Assembly: GCA_031763025.1 (NCBI GenBank) | Contig: JASSKH010000010.1 | Location: 992,001-1,056,000 of the forward strand | Source: Macrocystis pyrifera | Lineage: Eukaryota; Sar; Phaeophyceae; Laminariales; Laminariaceae | Reading direction: 5' to 3' | DNA: 64,000 bases | Shown here: positions 23,971-33,201 of the stretch, in pieces | Layout: every line of letters begins with the position of its first letter | How positions within the stretch are numbered: position 1 is the stretch's first letter | Position numbers and translations under genes: made by a program | The notes under the pieces: generated by a model | Seen by the model: only the letters and a program-made list of their open reading frames with translations | Told to the model about the DNA's origin: nothing | Databases searched by the model: none

Positions 23971-26554
23971 AGGGAAGGTCATCGACACTACGTCAACACA
24001 GGCAGACAGACATCGCAGATAGGTCCTCTGATGAGAAGGGACGGGGGGGGAGGGAAGGGGGGGGGGGGTAGCCAGGAAGCAACGTTTTCCTGGAAAAGTA
24101 AGATTGCCATACGACGTATACGAATATAGATTGCAAGAAAAATAGAAGCTAGTCACTGTTAGTCCAGCGCGCCCAGCGTTTAGCGGCGTCGGCGTACATA
24201 GCGGCGATCGAGCGGTGCGATCACTAGCGACAGCGCTACTACGTAGACATAGAGGGGGGCAAGAGGTGGTGGCGTCACCCCGTTCCCGCTGGAGAGAGAC
24301 ACGCGGAGCCAGAAAAGCTCCTGTCGACCACTTTCGGTGAGCGGAAAAACAAACAAAAAAAAAAACGTTCTGAGGGGAAAACAAATTGATGAGTATTGAG
24401 AAAAGCGATTTTTCACACCCGTTTCTCCCAAGGTCGATTTCCGCTCCCCCCCCCCCCCCCATATATTATATACCTGGTGTATATATATAGGTTGAGTTGG
24501 CGTCGGTTGGCGACGACACTGTAGAACACACCTCTCACTGCGTGAGCTAGACAGCCAGCGTACCGTTTTTTTTTTGTTTTTTTTTTTGGCGGTTGCACGG
24601 CTGGCGGTCAAGTTCGATCATTTTTGTGCAGGGAGAACCTTTACTCCGCACAAGGGGGATGATCGTATCACGTAGTGTGTATATGGTGAGGCACCCACGA
24701 GGCAGCTACATAGTAAACCCATTGCTGTCTCCGGAAGTGGCCACACCAGAAATTAAATCAATTCATTGATGCTGTCATCCATATGCAAGAAAATCCGCCT
24801 ATAAACAGGTTCTTATTTATAGTAGGATGCAGCTCACCCTTCATGCGACTCGCCCAACACCTCACGGTGCTTCTCGCTTCGTGCAAGCAATGTCTGCCTG
24901 GTTGGTGAAAACCCGACGTGCTCCGTCCCGGCACTGTAGGGATGCGAGGGTCTATGGTCATATGACTACGGCCATGCACGATAATGAGTACACTCCCCCC
25001 TCCACCGCCCACCCCAGGCAGTCCGTCCGCCTACCAACCTTTTTACGTATATAACACCCTGGACGGAAATATAAGGTACGTTTAGACACTACTATGAAGA
25101 CCAATCGGTCTCTACATTTTCGTCCTGAGTGGTACTACTCTGTGACTGCGATACCGCAAGAAAGAAAGCGACTTTTAATCCAGGCGAATTGTCCCCAAAA
25201 AAGTCGGTGCGGCGGCGTTCTTTCATTGACGGAAGGGAGGGGGGGCTGGGGGGTGAACCGCCGCAGATCAGGGTAAATTTCACACACGCTACGTAGTACT
25301 TGCCTCTGTCTGCTCTGCGGGTATGTCTTAGTCGCAGGTGTATCAAGGAGGGAGGGCGGCGAGGCGGGGGGCAGGGGGAGGGAGACAAGGGGCACCCCTG
25401 TACATGTATATATTTCACACACGCTTCTGCATTCCTTCTGCTCTGGTCGATGTTTAGTCGCAACTAAATCAAGGACGTGATCAGGGCCGGAAGGTGGGTG
25501 CGGGGGGGGGGGGTGCAATCGTTTGCTGTTTGTCTTCGTCACTTGACCATTGACCACACATCTCTTTCGAGACGGAGCACCGAGGGCCGGCGGGAGGGGG
25601 GGTGGGAAGGGAGGACAGCGCGGGCACCACCACTACTGCTGTACCACGTAGACGTACCTGGTTTGTACTTTACACACGCCTGTGCCCCTGCTCTGCTCTA
25701 TGGTGCGGAGCTATTTACTCGCAAGCGGATCAAGCAAGACGGATGGGCGATGCGGAAGGGGTACTCTCATCACAGTCGAACTTTTGCTTTACCCTGAGAG
25801 ACGGCATATCCCCACCGACGACCAGCGGCCCCTCCTCCTTCTCCGCTTCCGACGAGCCCGGGGCAGCGGCAGCTAAAGCGGCCGGGGTCTTGCGCACGAG
25901 CTTGCAAACGCCTCCTTCACAGTCCATAGTGCGCGCCGGCGCCGGAGATGAGGAGGGATCAGCTGCCGCCGCCACCGCCACGGTCGCCTCCGCCTCCGGA
26001 GTGCCGGTGGAGGGCGGTTGCTCCGGAGCCGGAGCCTTCTTTTTGCGCACGAGCTTGCACACGCCGCCCTCGCAGTCCATACCGCGCACCGGGGCAGCAG
26101 GTGGGGTGGGGCCGGATGCAGCCACCGCCGCCGCCGCCGCTTCTCTCACCGCCCCCTCCCCCACCTCCGGCGTACCCGATAGCGCTTGCTCCGGGGTCGA
26201 AACCACCTTCTTGCGCACGAGCGTGCACACACCGCCCTCGCAGTCCATACCGCGCGCCGGAATAGTAGCAGCAGGGACAGCGGAGGCGTTGGCGGCAGCG
26301 GGGTCATTCTCGTTGGGTTTGTCGTCGACGGGGGCTGTCTGGAGCAGGACGGCGTCGAGGGACTCGACCGACGGCAGAGGCAGGGCTTTGGCGTTCCCGT
26401 GGCGAAGCACGCGCCCGTCCTGATCAACGAGGCGGAGGTGAAGCGAAGTGGGGTGAAGCGCGGGCAGAGGCAGCAGAAGCAGCAGCGCAACGGATCATGA
26501 TGCATGTATAAGGACTATTGATGTAAACTTGGTACAGCGTAACGATCAAGGACG

Positions 26555-26613
<59 letters not shown>

Positions 26614-29600
26614 GGGCATTACATATGCCGCGTAAACAGAACACTTCACGGCGTTATTTAGATTTGAAGCATTCACGTATATTTGGTATACCAAGTACCC
26701 GGTGTATTGTTTTACTACCAACTAACGGCAGCAGCAACAGCAGCAGCAACAGCAGCAGCAGTATTCATACCACGACAGGCATCACGGTACATGAATATCT
26801 TCACGTACATCTACCACTGCTGTGCTCGGTTCCAGGTACCACATTTCGGTCCCGAAATACAAGGAACGTTTCGATATAATATTAAAGGACGAACGGTCCT
26901 TAAATTTCGGTCCAGAGAGGCGTTTTACAATTGAGGTTCACCCCTGAATTTTATGAGGCTCCTCACTTGAGGAGCTCCACACCTCACCCGAAAACTGACT
27001 TTCGAAAAAAATCAAATTGCATCCCGATGAATACTCCCACGGCCCAAGTATACAATTACCAGGTACGTCATTTTTCGAAACAAGATTGGCAATCCGACGA
27101 TTTTGGGCTAAGGAGCCCCGTCATTCAGAAAACATTTTAGCGGAAATGTGCTACAGCTATCGTAGAAGGCGTCCAGAGCGGGATATAATGACGATGGAAG
27201 CGCGGCCGTATCATCGATCGCACTGAAGAGTCGTGCGCACTCGTGCGAGATAAAAAAGGAACGCGGAGAAAGGCGTTCCCCTACGGCTGCTTCCCCTTAG
27301 CGGCGACCTTCTCGACGAGAACGCCAACCTTTCACATGCGAAATGTGTGCGTGTATGGCCGGGGAGAAACGCCTCTTTGAGAAAAATGCCCCTCTGAGAG
27401 AAACGCCTCTTCGCGAGAAACGCCTCTGTATGAGGAACGCCTATTTCTCTGTTTGAGGTGAATTCCTCTTCGTGAGATACGGTTCTCCAAAAAAACGTAC
27501 TCCTTGAGAGAAACGCCTAAATGTGATAAACGCCTGTTGCCCCAAAACGTATCTGTGGTAGTCGCCTCCTTGGTATGAAATGCTTCTCCGTCATAAACGC
27601 CTCATTCTGAGAAACCATTTTTCTTGAGAAGCGTCACCGAAAGAGAATGCCCTGCTGTGAGAAACCACTTTTAGAGAGAAAAACGCGTTTTTACAATGAG
27701 AAACGCCTCTTGAAACGCCTCTTTATGAGGAATGCCTCAATGTTACAAACGGCTGTTCGAGATGAGCATCTCTGTGAAAATAACTGCCACCATGAAAAAG
27801 ACCCTTCGACTACAAGAAACTCATCTACCAGATTTATATGTTGATAAACGCCCTCTTCGCGAAAAAAAAATCTCTTCACTAGGAACACCTCTTCAGGCGA
27901 GGCACACCTCTTCAGGAGGAAACGCCGTTTCACGAGGAAAACCTTCTCTGCGAGACAAATCTCTTGATGAAAAAACGCCTCTGATACGGGGGAACGTGCA
28001 GTAGTAATCAGGACCAAATATGTTGTGTAAATTTTAGGGGATACATGGTTTTTGGGCCCATCGTGGAGTCTGATTACAACATTAGCCCCCCCTGTAGTAT
28101 CTCGTGTCTGTTATATTTTCTCCTGTTCACACCTGGTCCACCACGACGTAAAAAGGCACCGTCCTCATGCCCAGAATGTCCTTCGCTTTTTCCTTGTCGT
28201 CCTCGCTGATGTGAGCGTGAGTTAAGCTGGGTTAGCCGGGCGGACGCAGACAACAATGCATAGGGGTTTCCAATGGGTTCATGTCTGGGCAAGAGCGCGG
28301 TGTCGGGGGTGGTGCACGTTTGAAATATGTAATGTAGCCGTGGAGGATGACGCGAGACAAAGAAATGGCGGTTATGGAAAGGCGTCGAAAGGAGGACCGA
28401 GCACCGGGAGGCGGGTGGGATGCCAAGAGGTCAAGACAGGATGCCCCTTAACGCGATACCGACAGGATATGCCGACAGGCCATCGACAGGATACTGACTG
28501 GAGACCGATGCGATACCGATGCGATACCGACAGGATCCTGACAGGATACTAACAGGATACTAACCGGAGACCGATGCGATACCGACAGTATACCGACAGG
28601 ATACTGGCAGGGATGCCGACAGGATACTGACTGGAGACCGATGCGATACCGACAGGATACTAACCGTAGACCGATGCGATACCGACAGTATACCGACAGG
28701 ATGTCGACAGGACACCCACCGGACACCGACATGATACCGAAAAGGCTGGTAGGAAAGGGCCAAGCACGGGAGGCGGGTGGGGCGGCAAGATATCAAGACA
28801 GAATACCGACAGGATAACGACAGGATACTGACTGGAGTCCAATGCGCTACCGGCAGGATACCGACGGAACACCGACGTGATATCGGAACGGCAGTTGTGA
28901 AAAGTCGTCGGAAGAGGACCGAGCACGGGACAAAAGGAGGCGGGTGGGCGGTGGGAGCACCCCCCTCCCCGCTCCTCAATATCGAGCGCATATCCAAAAG
29001 GCACCATATTTCGTCTGTCGCGTACTGCACCCCCCCCCCTTCTCCCCGCCTCTCGCCCCTCCTCACCTAGTCCACCTGCCCTGCGAGGCAGCCTTCGAAA
29101 CAAGGTCTTTGGCTGCTGCAGCGTCGTCGATGTTGACACCAACAAACGTCACCGAGGGTCGCTGTCGCGCTATGGCGTCCAGGCTGTCCAGTGCGGCGGG
29201 GCAGTTAGTGCATCGAGTCGTCCAGAAGTCTTCGCTCCGTAGGATGGGCGGAGGTGTGGATGGGGAGCGGGGGGGGATGACGGGGGGGGGGGGGGGGGGG
29301 GGGGGTCAGGCGAGGGGGTGCGGGGGCGGTGGCGGTGGGGCGAGGGTAGGGGTGGAGGTGGAGGTGGGGGGGGGGGGGGTAGGGGGGTGTAAGTGGGGGT
29401 GGGGAAGGGGGTGGGGTGAGGGTAGGGGTGGGGATGGGGGGTGGCGGGAGGGGCGTGAGGGTGGAGGTGACTGCCAGTGTGCGTTCCTTCGGCGTGAGTA
29501 CATCTCGTGGAACAGACGAATTCGCCGAAGAGCAGTAAACAACACCTTTACGATGGTTCAAGTTTGCTGCTGTTGCTGTTGCGGTTGTTGATGCATACAT
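20918..29600 (-). CDS. Double thioredoxin-domain protein (about 460 aa, about 7 exons)
   Basis: I read seven exons on the minus strand: 29600-29546 (least certain), 29229-29067, 28226-28133, 26419-25816, 22491-22329, 21651-21516 and 21091-20918, ending in TGA. All phases join without a stop, giving about 462 codons. Order of parts: short N-terminus, thioredoxin fold 1 (CTNC, then VPFYVVVDQDG), a linker of about 190 residues with three MDCEGGVC-type motifs, thioredoxin fold 2 (PLVVDFWTTRCVRCPAALD, then VPFYVVV), and an Ala/Gln-rich tail ending FTMDEDF. The DFW-x3-C-x2-C motif followed by a cis-proline loop (TVPF, SVPF) is the thioredoxin hallmark. Two cysteines in each site imply thiol-disulfide exchange. 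The CxxC residues are not the usual CGPC, so substrate and redox potential are open. No signal peptide is evident, but the first exon is uncertain. It lies divergent to the plus-strand gene. A nucleoredoxin-like or other thioredoxin-like protein is the nearest description. Confidence 0.8.
21516..21651 (-). CDS. Thioredoxin domain 2, C-terminal half
   Basis: This exon reads RWPSISHVFAGRDEDSEALE, then VKSVPFYVVVAGGGEGGA. SVPF is the cis-proline loop. One nucleotide at its start completes the Gly codon split from the previous exon. I chose donor GCG/GTGAGA (phase 0) because it keeps the strand after VPFYVVV and joins to IGGPKAVKLEKM. A weaker GTC/GTGGCT donor is an alternative that would shorten the loop by nine residues. 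Confidence 0.78.
22329..22491 (-). CDS. Thioredoxin domain 2, N-terminal half (CVRC exon)
   Basis: This exon of 163 nt reads DFWTTRCVRCPAALDALEEL, an Ala/Gly loop, then VTYISVNLDSFEGAREIVGQG. The acceptor GAGCAG/AT follows a sense-strand C-tract (G-run at 22510-22531 on the plus strand). The donor CAAGG/GTGAGA is in phase 2. It matches the domain 1 exon in length and start phase. The active-site cysteines are in CVRC. Confidence 0.85.
22874..22924 (+). repeat. Poly-G homopolymer of about 50 nt
   Basis: This is an almost pure G-run in the intron between thioredoxin exons 4 and 5, hence poly-C on the transcribed sense strand. Similar runs lie at 23925-23969, 24045-24067, 25501-25512 and 29282-29305. 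Single-strand G-runs of this length can form G-quadruplexes and are prone to assembly-length errors. Confidence 0.9.
23325..23430. mobile_element. Hairpin MITE, TTACGGGGG family
   Basis: TTACGGGGGACCATAGTTAA at the left end and its complement at the right around an AT-rich core, in the thioredoxin gene intron. Confidence 0.85.
24465..25010 (+). mobile_element. Full-length C-tailed SINE-like retroposon, second copy
   Basis: Same structure as 59800-60362: GGTTGGCGACGACACTGTAG, TGCGTGAGCTAGACAGCC, T-run at 24566-24587, GAAGTGGCCACACCAGAAAT, GTAGGATGCAGCTCACCC, TCGGTGAAAACCCGACGTGC, CATGCACGATAATGAGTAC, then a short C-rich end. It is antisense to the thioredoxin gene, the exception among intronic copies. 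A Pol III origin would fit the T-run, but no clear A or B box was found. Confidence 0.72.
25498..25592 (-). mobile_element. LINE 3' end fragment, minus orientation
   Basis: The reverse complement reads GTGCTCCGTCTCGAAAGAGA, TGTGTGGTCAATGGTCAAGTG, then a diverged end and poly-C (the G-run at 25501-25512 on plus). It is in sense orientation relative to the thioredoxin gene. Confidence 0.6.
25816..26419 (-). CDS. Linker exon with three CEGGVC motifs, between the thioredoxin domains
   Basis: This exon of 604 nt starts DGRVLRHGNAK, completing domain 1, and runs through an Ala/Pro/Glu-rich linker to EEGPLVV, the first strand of domain 2. The linker holds three near-identical blocks of the form (R)GMDCEGGVCxLVRKK, spaced about 45-50 residues apart: roughly 26258-26211 (CTLVRKK), 26096-26044 (CKLVRKKK) and 25939-25891 (TMDCEGGVCKLVRKT). 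Each has two Cys four residues apart. I do not recognise this motif as a named domain; metal binding or thiol relay are guesses. The donor CG/GTGGGG is chosen because it makes VVDFW with the next exon. A donor slightly further on (AGG/GTAAAG) is also possible but breaks the phase. Confidence 0.8.
26556..26611 (+). repeat. (CAG)n microsatellite
   Basis: About 18 uninterrupted CAG units lie in the intron between thioredoxin exons 3 and 4. A shorter AGC/AAC-type tract lies at 26729-26762. Nothing indicates translation; both sit in intron sequence. Confidence 0.85.
27360..28000. repeat. Degenerate array of GAGAAACGCCTCT units
   Basis: Some 35-40 units of about 13-18 bp around GAGAAACGCCTCTT lie in the thioredoxin gene intron. 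Units vary a lot, so the array is old. Open frames across it are by-products. Confidence 0.8.
28133..28226 (-). CDS. Thioredoxin domain 1, C-terminal half
   Basis: This exon of 94 nt reads LTHAHISEDDKEKAKDIL, GMRTVPFYVVVDQ, then donor CAG/GTGTGA in phase 0. It supplies the central strand, a helix and the cis-proline loop TVPF that faces the CxxC. Joining to 26419 gives VVVDQ-DGRVLRHGNAK, a normal thioredoxin beta hairpin, which strongly supports both splice sites. The acceptor is AACCCAG/C. Confidence 0.82.
28440..28880. repeat. Minisatellite of GATACCGACAG / GATACTGACTGGAGACC units
   Basis: Nested 11-bp units (GATACCGACAG) and longer units with GATACTGACTGGAGACCGAT recur across 440 bp. Read on the minus strand it gives Ser/Val/Arg-rich frames with no meaning. 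Confidence 0.85.
29067..29229 (-). CDS. Thioredoxin domain 1, N-terminal half (CTNC exon)
   Basis: This exon of 163 nt reads DFWTTRCTNCPAALDSL, a short loop, then a beta strand VTFVGVNID and a helix to QGRWT. The acceptor is GCGAAG/AC and the donor is TAG/GTGAGG, phase 2. It is the same length as the matching exon of domain 2 (22329-22491) and aligns with it almost without gaps, so the two domains arose by duplication with intron positions kept. The active-site cysteines are in CTNC, where thioredoxins usually have CGPC. Confidence 0.85.
29546..29600 (-). CDS. Candidate first exon of the double-thioredoxin gene
   Basis: This stretch reads MYASTTATATAANLNHRK and ends in phase 1 at AAAG/GTGTTG. 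The next exon begins AC-TTC-TGG and so needs exactly one nucleotide, which restores Asp in DFW. That phase match, plus the position of a beta strand before DFW, is the only support. The reading frame stays open upstream to another ATG near 29678, so the true start may be further up. Confidence 0.4.
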
Positions 29601-29609
29601 AACTGGTAG

Positions 29610-32113
29610 ACTACTACAGCAATGCCGTGACCATTGGTTGCTCCAATCGTGTCGCAAGGCAAGCAGACCTCCAGACACAGCAGAAGCAGCAGCAGGGCTG
29701 TAAAGTTCGACGACAGCAGCTACTGTACAGTTTCAGTACAAACGCGAACACGTACCCGATGGTCGGAACTCGATACATCAACACCGTCCGTTCATGGCAT
29801 GCCCCCGGTGGGATACGGCGGAGCTGTGTGGTGCCCTGGAATGCGACGCGCCGACTCCGGGCGCGACGGACCCAACGCCAACCTAACAGCGTCGGCATTC
29901 TCTACTACAGCAGCATATCACAACATTAATTGCTGTACGAGTTTAGTCCACTATTAATACTGGTACCACTACTATTAACACTACTGCTGTTACCAGTAGA
30001 CCAGTAGGACCTGGTACGTCCCAGTAGGATCTACTGTGTATCAAGAGAGCTATATTAAGAGTACTATACAAGTACTGGTATATACAGTATTAATAGTTGT
30101 ACCCTTACAGCCGTAGGCTCTGCTATTAGTACAGCTGTCTAGCCGGCTTTGAGGAACACCATGTTCGAAGCGCGCGCGAGTTGAGTTGCTACTTTGTCCT
30201 GCTGCCTGGGGACGATGATGATAAACGTGACAATGATTGACGATCATGACGATGATGATGATTGCGACACAGCAGTGGGGCGCCCTACTCAAGAGCCCCT
30301 CAGAATAGGCCAGAAATACCGCTCTTATCTTCGCACCGCTCGTATCCCCGTTCGAGAGCGATTTGTTCTTTTCTCGGGATAAGAGCACACTCGAAGGACG
30401 AGGGCAAGAACGAGCGAATCCGCTCTTAAGCTCTTAAGACAGCTGTACATTTTCCGTGCCAAGCAAAAAAAAAAAAAAAAATCGTTCTTCTCTCACTGCT
30501 GTAAGGGAGCTTAGCTGTTATTAATAGTTGAAAGTCCGATCACTACTCGTATAAATTTTGAAACATCATCGTACACAGCAGTGTAAATATTACGGGGGGG
30601 CATAGTAAACAGGACCTATGGTACATACAAAACCTATATATATTACGTATTTTTACTAACAATATTTGGTCCTATTTACTATGGTCCCTCGTAGTCGTAC
30701 ACACCGCCAAATTGGCAACCCTCGTAACGGCTAATTCGCGAAAAAACACGTACCTGGTATAATTTTTTCCGCCAAAAAAACCCCAACTTCCGCTCTCTTT
30801 TTTCACCGGAAAGAAAGCCTGCTCGGGTCTACAGCGCTGTCCTCTCGCTCTGCTTTTTAGCTTCGTTACGTACCGCCCTTCGCTTGTGTTTCGCTCCGCT
30901 TGTTGTGTTTCGTGCAGGCACCACACACAGCGAGTCCTGGCAGCACTATGGCCGAAAATATATAAGTACCAGCAGGTACTGCTGTAAAAACAGTACTGGT
31001 GAAACTAAATGAGTCTCAACCGCTCAAGCAACGTCGGCGCCTGTCGCCGTGCCCACCAAAGCAACCAAAACCGCCAAGGAACCAAAGCCGTGTCATACAC
31101 CATAAGCAAAAGCTCCTGCCAACTAGCCCGTCTCTCAGTCCTCACCGTACACCGTGGCCTTGGAGGATCGAAGGTCCCCAAGCGTCGTCAACGCCAGCTC
31201 GCGCCCGACCGCGTTATCGACAAGCAACGACGTTGGGGTGGACAAAAGCTCATCGAGTCCTGCTGACATCTTGATCTCTTGATCCGCTGCTAGGCTGTAT
31301 CTGGAGCTGAGGAGAGAGACTAGCTTCGTTGCCAGGAGAAAACTCTGAGCCTTGGAAATAGCGTTATCTTGCGGTATTCGTGTATCTGCCGATGTTTGTT
31401 CTCGGGGGTGCAGTACGCTTTGTGTCTCTCGTCCCTACCGCCCGCAACAGGCAAACCACCCCGAGTCCCGATTTCGATTTTGAAAATTTTGAATTTTTCA
31501 AATGGCCCGTAAATGTTTGCCTTTCCAAGGTGTACAAAAACCGCTATAGGTGTTTCCAAAACGCGAAAATGCTCCCACGGGTGCTTCGGACGACACCCTA
31601 CATCCCGACAGGTCTCGTCGCATTGGCAGCGCTGCGACGGGAAATCGTTACTTCCCCCAGAAAAAACCGTGCTCAGTATTTGTCTCTCTCCGCAAGTCGG
31701 CAAGTCCTTCCGTGAGACTTGTTTTGTGTCGCCCTTTTTCTTTTTTTTGCAATTTTGCATTTTTGACCTACAGCGAGTCGCAGTCGGAAAGGCCGGCCCG
31801 AGTTCTCCTCTTGCTCGACTCGACAAATGTGGAGCTGAAGCAGCTAGCGCGCTAGCAAGCTTCCGTTCGCCGACGTGTGCAAAACGCGGAGCTTGGGATT
31901 TGAAGCCGCGTGGCGTCCGAAGGCAGCACAGGCAAGTGTGTTTCATGCGTAAGTTCTGGAGTGACCAAAACCCAAATTTGTTCGTCATTTGGTGGAGCGT
32001 TGTAGCGTTGCAGAAGTCCGTCTGTCTTCGGTTCAAATCAAACGGTTTTCATATTTTTGTTGATCGTTTGACTGGGTGGGGGTCGTGTGCATTGCTACAA
32101 ACTCAGAGAGAGA

Positions 32114-32169
<56 letters not shown>

Positions 32170-32170
32170 G
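29610..32170. promoter_or_regulatory. Probable divergent promoter interval between the two gene models
   Basis: The minus-strand thioredoxin gene appears to start near 29.6 kb or slightly above, and plus-strand exons begin between about 32.2 and 33.1 kb. The interval holds one hairpin MITE (30590-30694), a poly-A run (30465-30482), CAG/ATG-rich short repeats and several open frames of unclear worth. No TATA-like or initiator motif stands out. Confidence 0.3.
30590..30694. mobile_element. Hairpin MITE, TTACGGGGG family
   Basis: TTACGGGGGGGCATAGTAAA ... TTTACTATGGTCCCTCGTAG, in the interval between the two gene models. Confidence 0.8.
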
Positions 32171-32175
32171 GGGCA

Positions 32176-32520
32176 GCCAGGAGGAACCCAAACCGTCCTG
32201 CACCGTCGCCGACTGCAGGAAGTTCGCCGCATACAAGAAGTCGCAGTATGTGGATAGTCGCTTCCACCTCCTCTGCTGCGGAGTTTTTTTCTTGTTTCCT
32301 ACCACGGTATTCTGATGCCAACGACACCTGCTGCTCCTCCTGCAGGTACCGATACACACCGGGAGAGGTGACAGAGGTGACGGGCTACACAACGCAGCGC
32401 AAACCTTTTGCTGCTGCATTGGAGACGGCGACAAATCAGCATTCAGCGAGCGCCACAGAGTTTGAGTTCCATTCCAGCACGTTTGATAGGCAGAGGAAGG
32501 GGGTAAGTGAACGGGGGCCA
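32176..32520 (+). other. Possible 5' exons of the Tudor/SCC2 gene
   Basis: After a G-run (about 32117-32168), one frame reads EEPKPSCTVADCRKFAAYKK, SQYVDSRFHLLCC. A second, after CTCCTGCAG at 32345, reads YRYTPGEVTEVTGYTTQRKP, FAAALETATNQHSASATEFE, FHSSTFDRQRKG with a consensus donor GTAAGT near 32502. The second looks like a true exon by its splice sites. Neither has a recognised domain, and the phases to the Tudor exon are not resolved. Confidence 0.35.
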
Positions 32521-33015
32521 TGCTCGCGGTGCGATATGATGCGGTGTGGCCTGGTGCGTTGTTGTGCTGTCTTGTGTGCGGTAATGTAAGGTTAGGCAAG
32601 GCAAGGTAAGGTAAGGTGTGGTTAATATATAACATAGCGCTAATAGCAAACAATGATCGAACCCTGATTCCGAGTGCTGCTGTGCTCGCGTGTTTGTGCC
32701 CCGAACGTGCATGCCGTTAGTTATTCAATATACGAGGGGTTGCCATTGGAACTCCCATCCTGGCCGGGGCTGTCCCGTACCGTCCCATCTTCCACGCCCA
32801 CTTTACCGACCACGCTGTGTGTCTGTTCGCGTTTGTGTTTGTGCGTTTTTGTTTCGGGGGCGGGGGGCGGATTGAAGCAGACGAACAACGGGGCGGTCTC
32901 ATCGGCAGGCCCCCGAAAGCAATAGCGGCGCAATAGATACCCGTTCGGCACCCGCTACATACGTTACAATAGTCTGCCATGGCTAGGTTTCACGGAAGCA
33001 CCGACGACAACAACG

Positions 33016-33201
33016 GTGTACTTTACGGTGGAAATGACGCCGGTGAGGGAGGGGGGGGGGGGAGGAGGAGGAGGAGGCGTTTTGGAAGTGGCGGGAACGC
33101 TGGTGGGGCGCACCGTGCGCAAAGAGTTCTCCTTCGGCGTACTAGAGGGAAAGGTGGCGTACGCGCACCGGCCGGACGGGGAGGCTCTCCTGCTTCGCGT
33201 G
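33016..33201 (+). CDS. Tudor-like domain 1, first half
   Basis: The frame reads VYFTVEMTP, a Gly run, then VLEVAGTLVGRTVRKEF, SFGVLEGKVAY and EALLLRV, with donor GTG/GTGAGG in phase 0. The upstream limit is not clear: the frame is open back to about 32973, and the Gly run comes from a G-tract that may be intronic. VGRxVRKxF..G.xxGxV is the first strand pair of PTM/DIR17-type Tudor domains. Confidence 0.6.

Noticed and set aside
23403-24129. His/Thr-rich plus-strand frames (up to 211 codons)
   Set aside because: They derive from CAC/CCA triplet repeats and a G-run within the thioredoxin gene intron; no splice or domain support.
26529-26879. Poly-Gln protein on the plus strand
   Set aside because: A CAG microsatellite in an intron of the opposite-strand gene; flanking sequence is not coding-like.
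28460-29066. Minus-strand frames with SVSHRSPVSILS repeats
   Set aside because: They translate the GATACCGACAG minisatellite.
31320-32036. Minus-strand frame of 238 codons
   Set aside because: No recognisable domain and no splice or start support; an equally long plus-strand frame overlaps it, so at least one is chance.
31513-32589. Plus-strand frame of 358 codons
   Set aside because: It runs through a G-run of about 50 nt giving poly-Gly. The likely coding part near 32345-32502 is bounded by splice sites, so the long frame is not one exon.
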